A stretch of DNA of 64,000 nt, taken from positions 1,984,001 to 2,048,000 of the forward strand of contig OZ345369.1 of NCBI GenBank assembly GCA_977006965.1. The letters run 5' to 3'. Position numbers and translations under genes: made by a program. The stretch comes from Phymatolithon calcareum. Its lineage: Eukaryota > Rhodophyta > Florideophyceae > Hapalidiales. The notes below the pieces were generated by a model. The model was not told the origin of the DNA and made no database searches. It saw only the letters and a program-made list of their open reading frames with translations. Below, one piece after another: positions 1 through 9,300 of the stretch; the first letter of the stretch is position 1; every line of letters begins with the position of its first letter.

Positions 1-584
1 ACACGGGGGGCATTCTCGAGACTTTCGTACACTCGCGCACGCATGACGCAGAGCAATGCACGCACGTCTGGGGGAGCGGATAATTCGACGATCTTCACCC
101 GGTCAGAGGTGGAACGACCTGTGCTCGATATTGCGGGATCGCGTTCAGGATCTACCTCCTCGCCGATAAGCTCCAAACATTCCATGATTGCACCGGCGGC
201 ATACAAACATTGGGCAGCCAGTAGACGTGCAGTTGCGCTTGTTCGGTCCAGTTTTCGCGAGGTGATGAGATGTAACGCGCGATTGTATTGGCCATCGGCA
301 TGATAAATGCGCGCTAAGTGTAGTGCATCGTCTGGTGCCTGAGAGAGGGCGAGAGCTTTTTCGGCGAAGAAGATGGCGGTCGCGTAACTTTGCAAGCTGA
401 AGTGGCGTTTGGAGCGAGAGCGCATCTCTTGAAGAACATTGTCTTGGGTGGACGAATTGCCTGATGCTTCATGTGAACTTGTTTTTCGAGAGCCAGAGCG
501 TGTGACGCGAGAGGTGCCAGGCTTGGCTTTGCGGCGCTCAATTTGGGATTGCTTTAAGCGCTCGCGATCCTCTTTGTGGCCCAT
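1..584 (-). CDS. CDC16: CDC16/APC6, anaphase-promoting complex TPR subunit (5' part, runs off left edge)
   Basis: An open frame reads leftwards from an ATG at 584-582 to base 1 without a stop, about 194 codons. After a basic, Ser/Arg-rich stretch of about 70 residues (seen) come helical repeats that match the N-terminus of CDC16: a FFAEKALAL segment, then LARIYHADGQYNRALHL, the SRKLD motif, LLAAQCLYAA, and RARVYESLEN, in the order and spacing known from the animal protein. CDC16 is a TPR scaffold of the anaphase-promoting complex, the ubiquitin ligase that drives mitotic exit in the nucleus. The basic N-terminal extension is longer than in animals. The remaining TPRs lie outside the window. 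CDC23 is the alternative, but the SRKLD/LAAxCxYAA pattern favours CDC16. Confidence 0.85.
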   Translation of the reverse strand, partial: MGHKEDRERLKQSQIERRKAKPGTSRVTRSGSRKTSSHEASGNSSTQDNVLQEMRSRSKRHFSLQSYATAIFFAEKALALSQAPDDALHLARIYHADGQYNRALHLITSRKLDRTSATARLLAAQCLYAAGAIMECLELIGEEVDPERDPAISSTGRSTSDRVKIVELSAPPDVRALLCVMRARVYESLENAPR

Positions 585-2129
585 TGCGCTGCAAAAACGG
601 AACGTGGTCGGCACGGCGGAGGACGGTTTGAACACCAAAGCGGAACCAAGAGAGAAGCAGCAATTGAGTCGATATATGCTGCAAAACGGCACTGGTTTCG
701 AGAAAGAATACGGGAAAAGATTGGCAGGACAAAAATGAGCAACCCTTCCGGCAAGGAGAAGATCAAAAATGATCACATCGGACGAAGGTGAACTATTGGG
801 GAAGAAAATCAAATTTGAATTCCTGTCTTACATCAGTACAACGTATTAGCCAATTGAAATATTATATTAAAATAATATATCCAATTGAAACGTTTTATTA
901 AAGTGTGTTAGCCAATTGGAAAGAATAGAAGTTTCCTGCTTTTCGGGCTTTACCGTGTCGATGTCCATGGACAGGAGAGAGTCTGGACTACAGAACAATA
1001 GAGCAACTGCCTCTTCTGTTCCTCCAGGAAAGTTATCTACAGTCTACATGTAGTTTTTCTGGTTCCCAACATCGACAAGATCCTCACATTTTCTATTGTC
1101 CAGTGCAGTGAAAAACGAGCCACATGTACAGACAACGGTACAGCAGAAAAAGCAGAAACCAGAATACTAGCCTCCGGTCTCCACACAATCATAGCTCTGC
1201 GTTTCTCCTAATTGGATTAGTAGCCGCAACGACCATCGCCTACTCTTCCTCAGACCACACGGGTCTCATTTGGACTCGCTATTCTGTTGACATTCTACTC
1301 TTAGACTTTAAAAAGGTCGTTTCCCTACAGCGAAAATTGTGGTTCTGAGAAGGTCTAACCATACGACGAGTGAACCGCACATTTAAAAATGTGCAAGGCA
1401 CTGTACCATAGTTAGGAGTCTTCCAATGCTTTCTGTGTTCACGCAGCTCGTCTTTCGAACACTCTCTTTCGAGATCTAGGGTTCTCGACACATTGCAGTT
1501 TGTCCTAGAGCTACAGTTTTGCCTTGACTTCTATTTATTCCCGTTGTGCATGTGCAGTCGGCCTGAAGTGCCGAATTTGATCTGCAGACGTTCAGGCTAA
1601 AAACTTGGGCCATCTCACGAGAGCGCAAGAGTTGTGCTATCGGGAGATGGCCAAAACAATTACTTGGAGGGCGGTCCGGTCGAACAACAGCTCTACTAAT
1701 TACTACTTTCCTTTTGCAATTGATCACCAGCCCTATATGCATATTTTTTATATATTTTGAAGGACAGGGCAAAAGCCGAATTTTGTCATAGTGAGAGAAG
1801 AGTGCCATCATACATTCAGGACAGGACTGTAGCTCCAATAGAGGCCCTCATTGGCCAGAATGACAGTGCTCCCATCGTTGGAAGACGCCTTCTTTAGCTG
1901 ACTCTTATTTTTTGAGTTTATTTCGGCAGGTTCCTGGTCGTCTTCAGGTCGAGGACGACGTTCTCCCGGGCCAAGAGGATTGTTCGTGGGCAACTTTCCC
2001 AGCGTCGGACGCTATAAAACTATCCCTTGGCTTAGTCCACCTCTATTCTGCATTCCTAGCTCAGCCCATTGCGCCCCCAGGCGACGACTGCTCCCCCAAG
2101 GGGGAGCACCGACCTCCTACTTCTGTGCG
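585..2129. other. Intergenic region between CDC16 (-) and FDXR (+), divergent promoters
   Basis: About 1.5 kb between two divergently transcribed genes. AT-rich around 840-900 with spaced CCAAT motifs (separate entry). A small foldback with a 9-bp stem (ggccatctc ... gagatggcc) lies at about 1608-1652. Short ORFs here show no recognisable protein and I do not annotate them. Confidence 0.6.
850..918. promoter_or_regulatory. Three CCAATTG motifs at exact 31-bp spacing (imperfect 31-bp tandem repeat)
   Basis: CCAATTG occurs at 850-856, 881-887 and 912-918, each followed by an AT-rich spacer, so units of 31 bp repeat. The motif is a CCAAT box core (the NF-Y site in established knowledge), and three bends of DNA (31 bp is about three helical turns) would put the sites on the same face. 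It lies about 270-330 bp upstream of the CDC16 start codon. A regulatory role is inference; it could also be a degenerate minisatellite. Confidence 0.4.
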
Positions 2130-3524
2130 ATGCGAGCGGCGGTTCTCGGCGCCGGACCGGCTGGCTTCTACGCTGCCCAGGCCCTTTTGCGGCGCTTCCC
2201 TAACGCGAATGTGGATATAATCGAGCGTCTCCCAGTGCCCTTCGGGCTTGTACGCTACGGTGTCGCACCCGATCATCCAGCCACAAAGAATGTTACTGCT
2301 TCCTTTTCAGCGTTCATGGATGCAAACCCGTCTCGAGTCCGCTTCCTCGGAAACGTCCCAGCACTGCAAGCCCCCGGATTGTCCCTTGAAGATTTCGAGC
2401 GGATGTATAATCTTACAATACTCGCGACTGGCGCCGCGAAAGCGCGAACGCTTACTAACATTGATCTGCCTTCGTCCGGCACCTATCTGGCCCACGATTT
2501 AGTCTTCTGGATGAACGGCCACCCGGAAATGCATTCGCGACAGGAGATCGCGAAAGATATGTCAAACCTATTGAAGAATGCACACGACGTCGCAGTGGTG
2601 GGACTCGGCAACGTTGCCATTGACGTTGCACGACTGCTGCTCCGTCCCGTAGAAGACCTCCGCAGCACTGACATGTCGCCTGCCGCTCTTGATGCCATCT
2701 CTTCGTCCCGAATCGATCGTGTCACGTTAATCGGGCGTCGGAGCCCTCGCTACGCCTCATGGACCACCGCTGCTTTGCGCGAAATTGTCGCCAAAATTCC
2801 CAGCATCCATACGTTTACTGACCACTCCCTTCTCTTGGCCGATGCGGCCATGCATGACCTGTCCCGCTCAACCAAAAGAACCTTAAAATTGCTACTTGAC
2901 AAAACGAATGACATGACTGCACACATGCAAAAGCCTATGCCCAAGACAGAAATTGGGGGAAGTAAAGCAAAACAATTTCACTTGGAATTTCTCCATGAGC
3001 CTGCAACAATAATGCGCAAAAATAACTCCACTGAGCTCACTCTGCATGAAAACGAAATTATAAACAGTGTAGGGGATGCGACCACCTCCGCTGGTCAGGC
3101 AAAAGTACGACGCACAGGACGAAAAGTGCTGAAGTCGACCGATCTTCTATTTTTAAGCCTGGGCTACGAGGGAGGAGCAGGTGTCGGCACTCGAGTCGGC
3201 TGGGCTAACGGGAAAGGAAAAGGAATTATCGGCGATTCAAAATGGGACGCAGAAACAATAATAAGGGAACTGCCAAGCAAAACCACAAGCCATTTAATGA
3301 AGTCTGAAGGTATTGATAACTGGGCCAAGAAGGCGGACTGTGATATTGTCAGTTGGGCCGGATGGCAGCGAATTGATGCAGAGGAGCGCGCCCGCGGGGC
3401 GGCAATTGGAGGAGGAAGAGAGCGTGTCAAACTTGAATCGACTCAAGAGATGCTCGCGGTTGCCCGCGGTTCAAGTCCTGTTGGCGTCATATGTTCTCCT
3501 GTGATTTCCGATGTCCGCGGATGA
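2130..3524 (+). CDS. FDXR: Adrenodoxin/ferredoxin-NADP+ reductase, mitochondrial type
   Basis: 464 residues from the ATG at 2130, which directly precedes the FAD-binding motif GAGPAGFYAA; the frame is open upstream to 1980, so an N-terminal targeting extension is possible. Seen in order: GLVRYGVAPDHPATKN, LATGA, the NADP motif VVGLGNVAIDVARLLL, LIGRRSPRYASWTTAALRE, and the C-terminal W-x-(K/R)-I/L-DAEE...RG...G...R.K family ending. The enzyme passes electrons from NADPH to a [2Fe-2S] ferredoxin for mitochondrial Fe-S cluster and steroid/heme pathways. Odd: after GYEGG the usual segment with P-F-D ... G-V-V-P-N ... G-R-V is missing (about 30-35 residues) and the normally invariant KRGPTG loop reads NGKGKG. 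The gene ends 51 bp from the end of the convergent Argonaute gene. Confidence 0.85.
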   Translation: MRAAVLGAGPAGFYAAQALLRRFPNANVDIIERLPVPFGLVRYGVAPDHPATKNVTASFSAFMDANPSRVRFLGNVPALQAPGLSLEDFERMYNLTILATGAAKARTLTNIDLPSSGTYLAHDLVFWMNGHPEMHSRQEIAKDMSNLLKNAHDVAVVGLGNVAIDVARLLLRPVEDLRSTDMSPAALDAISSSRIDRVTLIGRRSPRYASWTTAALREIVAKIPSIHTFTDHSLLLADAAMHDLSRSTKRTLKLLLDKTNDMTAHMQKPMPKTEIGGSKAKQFHLEFLHEPATIMRKNNSTELTLHENEIINSVGDATTSAGQAKVRRTGRKVLKSTDLLFLSLGYEGGAGVGTRVGWANGKGKGIIGDSKWDAETIIRELPSKTTSHLMKSEGIDNWAKKADCDIVSWAGWQRIDAEERARGAAIGGGRERVKLESTQEMLAVARGSSPVGVICSPVISDVRG

Positions 3525-3575
3525 GAATGGCAGAAGCTGTAACGCGGTCCTTGCCGTACTGCTTGCTTGATGACT

Positions 3576-6308
3576 TTACACGTAAAACAGAATGCGCTCG
3601 AGGTCCTTGTGAATCCTCGGCGTGCCCTCCGTGATATGTGCGGGTATGGCTATATCTGGGTCCTGCGGCGCTATATTCTGAAAGCGCTTCGAACTAGTCC
3701 GTGCGCTCAAGTATGCGCGGCCGCGAATCGCGAGAAGCTCCGCATAAAACACCGCAGGCACAATCGAGACGCTTCGAGTCGAACGGCAGAACGTGAAGCA
3801 CAAGTGATACGTCAGCGTTTGGATCTCATCGGGGCCGAGACTGTGATCGTCCTTCAGCATCGTGTAACGGACCGGCCGCGACGTCCCCTGGATGCCATTG
3901 TGAGCGATCAAGTAGAAGTCATAATTGATCGCATGCGCAACGGTCGTATCCACAATTGTTCCCGGTGCACAATTCCTGCTCAAATCCATGTCCTTCTCAT
4001 TCACTGGGAAGAACCTAGTGTGGTGACGTTTCTGCAGCACCAAGAAAGAGATTGTCGGCTGATAGTTGTGCTCACCAACGGACTTTGCTCTATCCGCAAG
4101 AGATCTCTTGATACCAGACACCTCAGTTGACACCACCAGCGGGAATTGACCATCGGCACAACCATCACGATACACAATGAGGCTCCTGGGTAAGAACCCC
4201 CATCTCTCATAGAAATGCATGGTCAAGTCTGCTACCATGGACCCCACTTCCTCAATGCATTCAGCGGTGGCACTCTGGAGTCGGAAAGTCCCTGCATGTG
4301 TGCCACACAAGGGATCCATGCTTCCGACAGCGGAAGCCACGGACGGGGTGTCTCCCTTTGCTTCGGCCGCCGGTGCGTGCGACACAGAGATGCCAACCAC
4401 CATATACGGACGCGTGGGGAGGGCCTTGAAGTACTCCCTGTTGAGTCTCCAGTTAACTCCGCCCAACTTAGCGTTCATCTTCAGCAATACGTTCCGGCAA
4501 TAGAGCTCCTTGGGCTCGACGGCGTGTGCCGCGACGACGCATTGGGTGGGGACCCCTAGGAACGTATCACCAACGTTCTTCACCTGGTTGTAATCCCTGG
4601 TGGACGCGTCATTCTTAATCACCATAATCATACGGCAAAGCTTACCACTGTTCTCCTTGTCGTTGTTGATTTGGTCCCGCAAATTGATGAGCTCACGACC
4701 CACTAGCGGCTGATGACCCATCTGAATGCGAGGCATCTTAACCTTCATGCCGGCAGCCTCGGCCACGTAAATCATGGCGCGGACAAACTTAAGCACATCC
4801 GTCTGGGAAATATCCGCAATCACGAGCACACCCCACGGGTCTAGGTCACCGTTCACATGAGCGAAAGTCCGGTCCTTGATCGTCCACGCAATTTCGTTGT
4901 CGGACTGAGTGACGTCAATATCAGTGTCGCGGAAGGAAAGACGTGGGGGCGGCAACTTGCGAGCTTTCACCGTCAGAGGGGCACTCTTGACTTTCACACC
5001 AAACGCCTCGAGGTACTTGTCGGTCTCAATGTTCACTTTCTTGAACATCTCCTCAATATCCTTGGATCTCAGGGCAGGGTTACGGGCGGCGGTCTGTATC
5101 ATTTTACCGTGCATATGAAGAGGCATTTGACGGCGGCGACGCTGGGCCGGGCAAATCATAGCCATTTCCAATGGAATATAAGTATGGCCCTGCTTGCCAG
5201 ACTGGATATCCACACAGGGAAGATGAGGATACTTGAGGGGCTCTCCAATATCGGCAAAGTATGCCGCGACCGACATGCGCGACTGATCCCCGTCAAACTC
5301 AAGCTGAGAGGAGGAACGAGTCGATATGCATTTGATCATCTTGGGTTGACGACGGGAGCCTGGTGGCTGGTAGGTCTGTTCCACCCGAAGACCTCGCAAT
5401 TCATTGTTCAGGCGGGAAATCTGGGACGGCGAGAGGCCGTTCGGAAATGGTGTAACATCGGACATAGCACCAGCACCTGGGGCCGCCAGGAGATCAACTG
5501 CAAAGTCGTACACCGTCTGCTGGGTGTAGAATGCTGTGTAGGTGACGTCGAAGGACAAATACAGCCCGTTGTCATGCGGCTTGAATGCCTGGTAAAAACA
5601 GCACCAAGCCTCACATCCTTCACCAAGACGGAGGGACTCGGCAGTAGGTCCTTCCGGCGCTATCGCGAAGGCCTTACCGGTATACACCATGGTACGAAGC
5701 GGATTGGTGCGAAGCACAATATCAAGGCATGCAACTGCGTCTTGCGGAAGGTAGGGGGTCTCCTTCTTTAAATAGGCCATCAAGTCGTGCATGGGGACTT
5801 TGTGGGCAAGTTTGAAGTCAACTTCATATTTCTGCCCCTCTCTCTCGGCCGTAAACTTGGCGGTGGCGAACCCCGGGTCACAAGAAGTGTAAACATTCTT
5901 CTTTCCGTCGTGAGCGAGCTTGGCATCATTCAGGCGATGGGGATAATTCTCCTCAATGTCCCTCACGAGCTTTGTGCAAATAACGAGGGGAGGGGGCTTG
6001 TCATCTGGGGCACCTCCACGGCCACCGCGTCCGCGACCACGACCGCCTCTGCGTCCACGACCTCCACGGCCGCGGCCTCCGCGACCGTCGTCTTCTTCGA
6101 TCTTGGTAAACGTAAGGTCATAATGATGAATCTCACGCTGCTTGATGTCCAAGTCGGAATTATAGCAATTCACGATGAGATCGAGCGGGTCGCCAGCGGT
6201 GCCATAACGGCCGTTCCTCGGCACAGGCTGGAGCTGCGGATCACGGGGATCGAAAGTGGGGGCAGGGTCAGTGCGGTCATCGCGACGGTCTCTACCCCAG
6301 CCGGACAT
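3576..6308 (-). CDS. AGO: Argonaute protein with N-terminal RGG tract; degenerate slicer tetrad
   Basis: 910 residues, single exon, ATG at 6308. Seen: an RGG/RG tract at about 75-99 (PRMT and RNA-binding type), N domain, PAZ with linker (LPCVDIQSGKQGHTYIPLEM), MID and PIWI, ending in the family-typical FYV. The MID 5'-phosphate pocket is intact: the Y...K of DYNQVKNVGDT, the Q of TQCV and the K of NAKLGG. Aligning PIWI by hand to eukaryotic Argonautes, the D-E-D-H tetrad becomes Ser641 (GISVSHAP for GADVTHP), Glu683 (conserved), Asp715 (YRDG, conserved) and Glu857 (FYAEL for YYAHL); both changed codons were checked in the DNA (4386-4388 and 3738-3740). Predicted: binds small-RNA guides but is probably impaired in cleavage. 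Convergent with FDXR, so the two 3' ends probably overlap. Confidence 0.93.
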   Translation of the reverse strand: MSGWGRDRRDDRTDPAPTFDPRDPQLQPVPRNGRYGTAGDPLDLIVNCYNSDLDIKQREIHHYDLTFTKIEEDDGRGGRGRGGRGRRGGRGRGRGGRGGAPDDKPPPLVICTKLVRDIEENYPHRLNDAKLAHDGKKNVYTSCDPGFATAKFTAEREGQKYEVDFKLAHKVPMHDLMAYLKKETPYLPQDAVACLDIVLRTNPLRTMVYTGKAFAIAPEGPTAESLRLGEGCEAWCCFYQAFKPHDNGLYLSFDVTYTAFYTQQTVYDFAVDLLAAPGAGAMSDVTPFPNGLSPSQISRLNNELRGLRVEQTYQPPGSRRQPKMIKCISTRSSSQLEFDGDQSRMSVAAYFADIGEPLKYPHLPCVDIQSGKQGHTYIPLEMAMICPAQRRRRQMPLHMHGKMIQTAARNPALRSKDIEEMFKKVNIETDKYLEAFGVKVKSAPLTVKARKLPPPRLSFRDTDIDVTQSDNEIAWTIKDRTFAHVNGDLDPWGVLVIADISQTDVLKFVRAMIYVAEAAGMKVKMPRIQMGHQPLVGRELINLRDQINNDKENSGKLCRMIMVIKNDASTRDYNQVKNVGDTFLGVPTQCVVAAHAVEPKELYCRNVLLKMNAKLGGVNWRLNREYFKALPTRPYMVVGISVSHAPAAEAKGDTPSVASAVGSMDPLCGTHAGTFRLQSATAECIEEVGSMVADLTMHFYERWGFLPRSLIVYRDGCADGQFPLVVSTEVSGIKRSLADRAKSVGEHNYQPTISFLVLQKRHHTRFFPVNEKDMDLSRNCAPGTIVDTTVAHAINYDFYLIAHNGIQGTSRPVRYTMLKDDHSLGPDEIQTLTYHLCFTFCRSTRSVSIVPAVFYAELLAIRGRAYLSARTSSKRFQNIAPQDPDIAIPAHITEGTPRIHKDLERILFYV

Positions 6309-9300
6309 GACTGTTGACGGGTAGTTTAGCAGCGATTCGTGCTACGGATTCTTTCGGTCTTGCTTCTATCAGGCTGGTCTTCCGAGGCGGCTCTTGTCCG
6401 CGCGAGGATTGACCTAATGCGAAAGTGTTAACGACGCGGGCGGCGCGAAGTTGGCGTAAAGGCGAAGGGGGGGAAGGCGGCGGGTCTGCTCAATGCAGGC
6501 CGACAGCGGAAAAGATGGAACGAATGGGGCGCAGGGGTGGTTGGGGAAGGACGAAGATTTGGCGCAAATGGTGATGTTTCCTTCGCGTTTGCTTTACGAC
6601 CGGACGCAAGGTCGATCGGGCGACGGTGCGGTTTTTATATGGGCGCGGAAGCTCACGGGGTTGGTCGACTGCGGCGGCTCAAGTTGTTGGGGGAATGGAC
6701 CTGCGAGGGCCCTTACGCGGGGCGCTTGCACGAAAGGAAGCGTGACCGACGTGATTGAGGGGCAGTGACGGAATCAGTAAAATTTTCGAAGATTGTTGAA
6801 GTGCCGTGGCGAACACATTTTGATCTGTTCGGGCACACGGTAATGAGAGAGAGATTTGAACGGGTTAGTTTTATGAAAACACTGTTGGTTTCATTGTTTT
6901 GGATTCGATTCGTTCACATAGTACTTGTACAATAATCTTTATTCGTTCCCAAAATTAGCACATCCATTCCGGACATCGCTGGCATCTCGAGATGATCACC
7001 TCTGGTTTCGCATTCGCGCCAAAAAAATCGAACAGATCGCGTGTGCATGTCATATAGAACTAGAGTTTTGGACGTGGTCCAGCGACGGACGGAGAAAGCA
7101 GCCCCAAACCAGAGTCCGGTGAGGCAATCATGCCACGTGTGCGACGCCGCGGATTTTTTCATGATCCGACTGTATGATAGACCGCAATTGCTCAAAAATA
7201 TATCGCAAAGCCGGAAACAGGCAATGCGAACAACACAACAACAATGGCACTGGATCACGGCGGCCGTCGTCAGGGATCATAAGCCGGCGTCACGAGTGCG
7301 GCCACCGGCGGGAGACGGCCCGATGCGGGCAACGGAACACGGAAATGCCTGCTTGAATGAGGGCGAGCAGGACACGACATGAGCCTCGTACAGCCAGTGT
7401 CGATACTGCGGACGCCGATGAAGCGGAATTAGTTTGCGCGCGTGATCTAAAGTAAATTCTAGAGTAATTTGGGGGTCTTCGGTGAACGGCGAGATCGACG
7501 CCTATTGCGGGGCGGATCAAGGGGGACAATTGGCTGATTCGCCAAATTTAGCCCGTCGGCGACTCGAACGCATGTCACGCTTGAGGTTCCGTGGGGTCCG
7601 AAGGGGGCAGCTGGACACACTTTCATTTTGAAAAATTGGCGCGCGCTTGAGACTTACAAAGTTTGAGAGGAATATGCCTTTGGATGGGCCATGAATTTGT
7701 AAGGAGATCGAGGTGGGCAGCCACGCCCATGCACACGTGGTCTCGTTCGCAATAATCGCGTGGATAACACCGATGCGAGTCATTTGTTTCATAGAAATTA
7801 CTCCTTTTGCAGAATGCTACCCAGGCTCAGCCATGATTACCGGAAGTCCCCCGCCCCCCCCCCCCCAACTCGAAAATTCCTAAGCCAAGCTCGCGCAGTC
7901 GTATCATCCTCCGCAATCCTTCGGTCTCCTTATACAGCTCGTCTTCCTCCTTCGACCCTCCTGCTAACTCTCTTTTTCTTCTCAGTTGCAGCGCTGCCGG
8001 CGGCCAGGTGAAGACGGAAGACGGATTCGCGCTTCGCGGGAAGAAGAACAGATTCTGAACTTCGCAAGCCGCGCATCCCGCGGCCTCCATTACAAGTACG
8101 GGACTGCACTCCACTCTCTCTCCCCTGGTGAGCAGCGGTCGGGAATACTCTCCATACCACCGCTCGTGCGTTCCACTTCCACGTGACGCATCTTGCTACC
8201 CACGTGCTTTTCATCGGTGGCCACACCAGTGCATTCTGACTTTGTCTCTCGGCGCTATCTTCATCTTCTCGCCAGGATTCCTGTGTGCTACATCCGCGGC
8301 TCTCGAACAAGCTCGTCGTGTCCATGCTTTGGCCGCATGCGCATGCGTCCGCCAAAGTCGTGCGTGGCAATTCCCGGGCCGCCCAGCATCAGACGTGCAA
8401 ATGCTCGTGGCTCCCACGAACCCGCCCCATGACGTAGGGTGTTCAACCTTGGGTGGATTGCTCCATCCCCCGCATCCTCCGCCCACTGCAACGGTCGTTG
8501 CTTCAAGGACAACCATTCTATAATCCCATCATCAAGTCATCCGCCCGTTGCCGTCCGGACGTTTCTCGTGCCTCCCGTCCTTTCGTCTACTCTGCCATCA
8601 TGTTTTCTCGGACTGGATCGTTCAAGTGCAAAGGTTCGTGTCCCAAATGCTTCGTTCAAACATCTTCTGAACTGAAAATGTGCCCTGTTTAACCGCAAGT
8701 GTATAACTCTATTGGTTCATTCTTTCATTACCTCCTGTATTGCATCGCAGTCTTCAGCGCATATTGCACCTCACTTCCCCGCATGACACTTATTTTCGAG
8801 TCTCCGTTTCTCCTGCAAAATAAGGCTCTGCTCAATCCCCAACACATAAGCCTGTCGAGTACCGCGTTCTGCAAAACTGTCTACCTTACTGCATTTCCCC
8901 GTGCTGCTCTCAACACTGTTCACTGCGCGTCAAGCGCAGTGCCGTTTTAATACTCGTTTACACGCCTCTTCGCCCACGCCCTCATTCGAATTGCATCTCC
9001 TTTTTCGGTGGCAACGTCCAATTTTTGCAATACTGACATGAGAAGTCGCAACGGTCCTTTCACAGGATTGCTTTTGTTTTTGGCACTCTTTCAAACTGAC
9101 GCTGGGAATGGGAAGAACAACTTTTTGCAAAAAATTATTCTTCCCATCTCCATCGTCAGTGGTAAGCACAGCGAGCACACCGGACTTTCACTACGACCCA
9201 CAAAGAATGAACTTCATTCCTGGTGAAATCCACGTTTGCAGTGACAAATTACCCAGCGTGTGAATCTCGCGGGAAAGCTTCAAAATGTCAGCCAGCTGTC

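Noticed and set aside
4857-5771. 304-codon plus-strand frame within Argonaute
   Set aside because: Antisense shadow of a well-supported conserved gene; no motif of its own.
7930-8370. 146-codon minus-strand ORF in the pyrimidine-rich region
   Set aside because: Composition-driven, no conserved block, no relative in the window.
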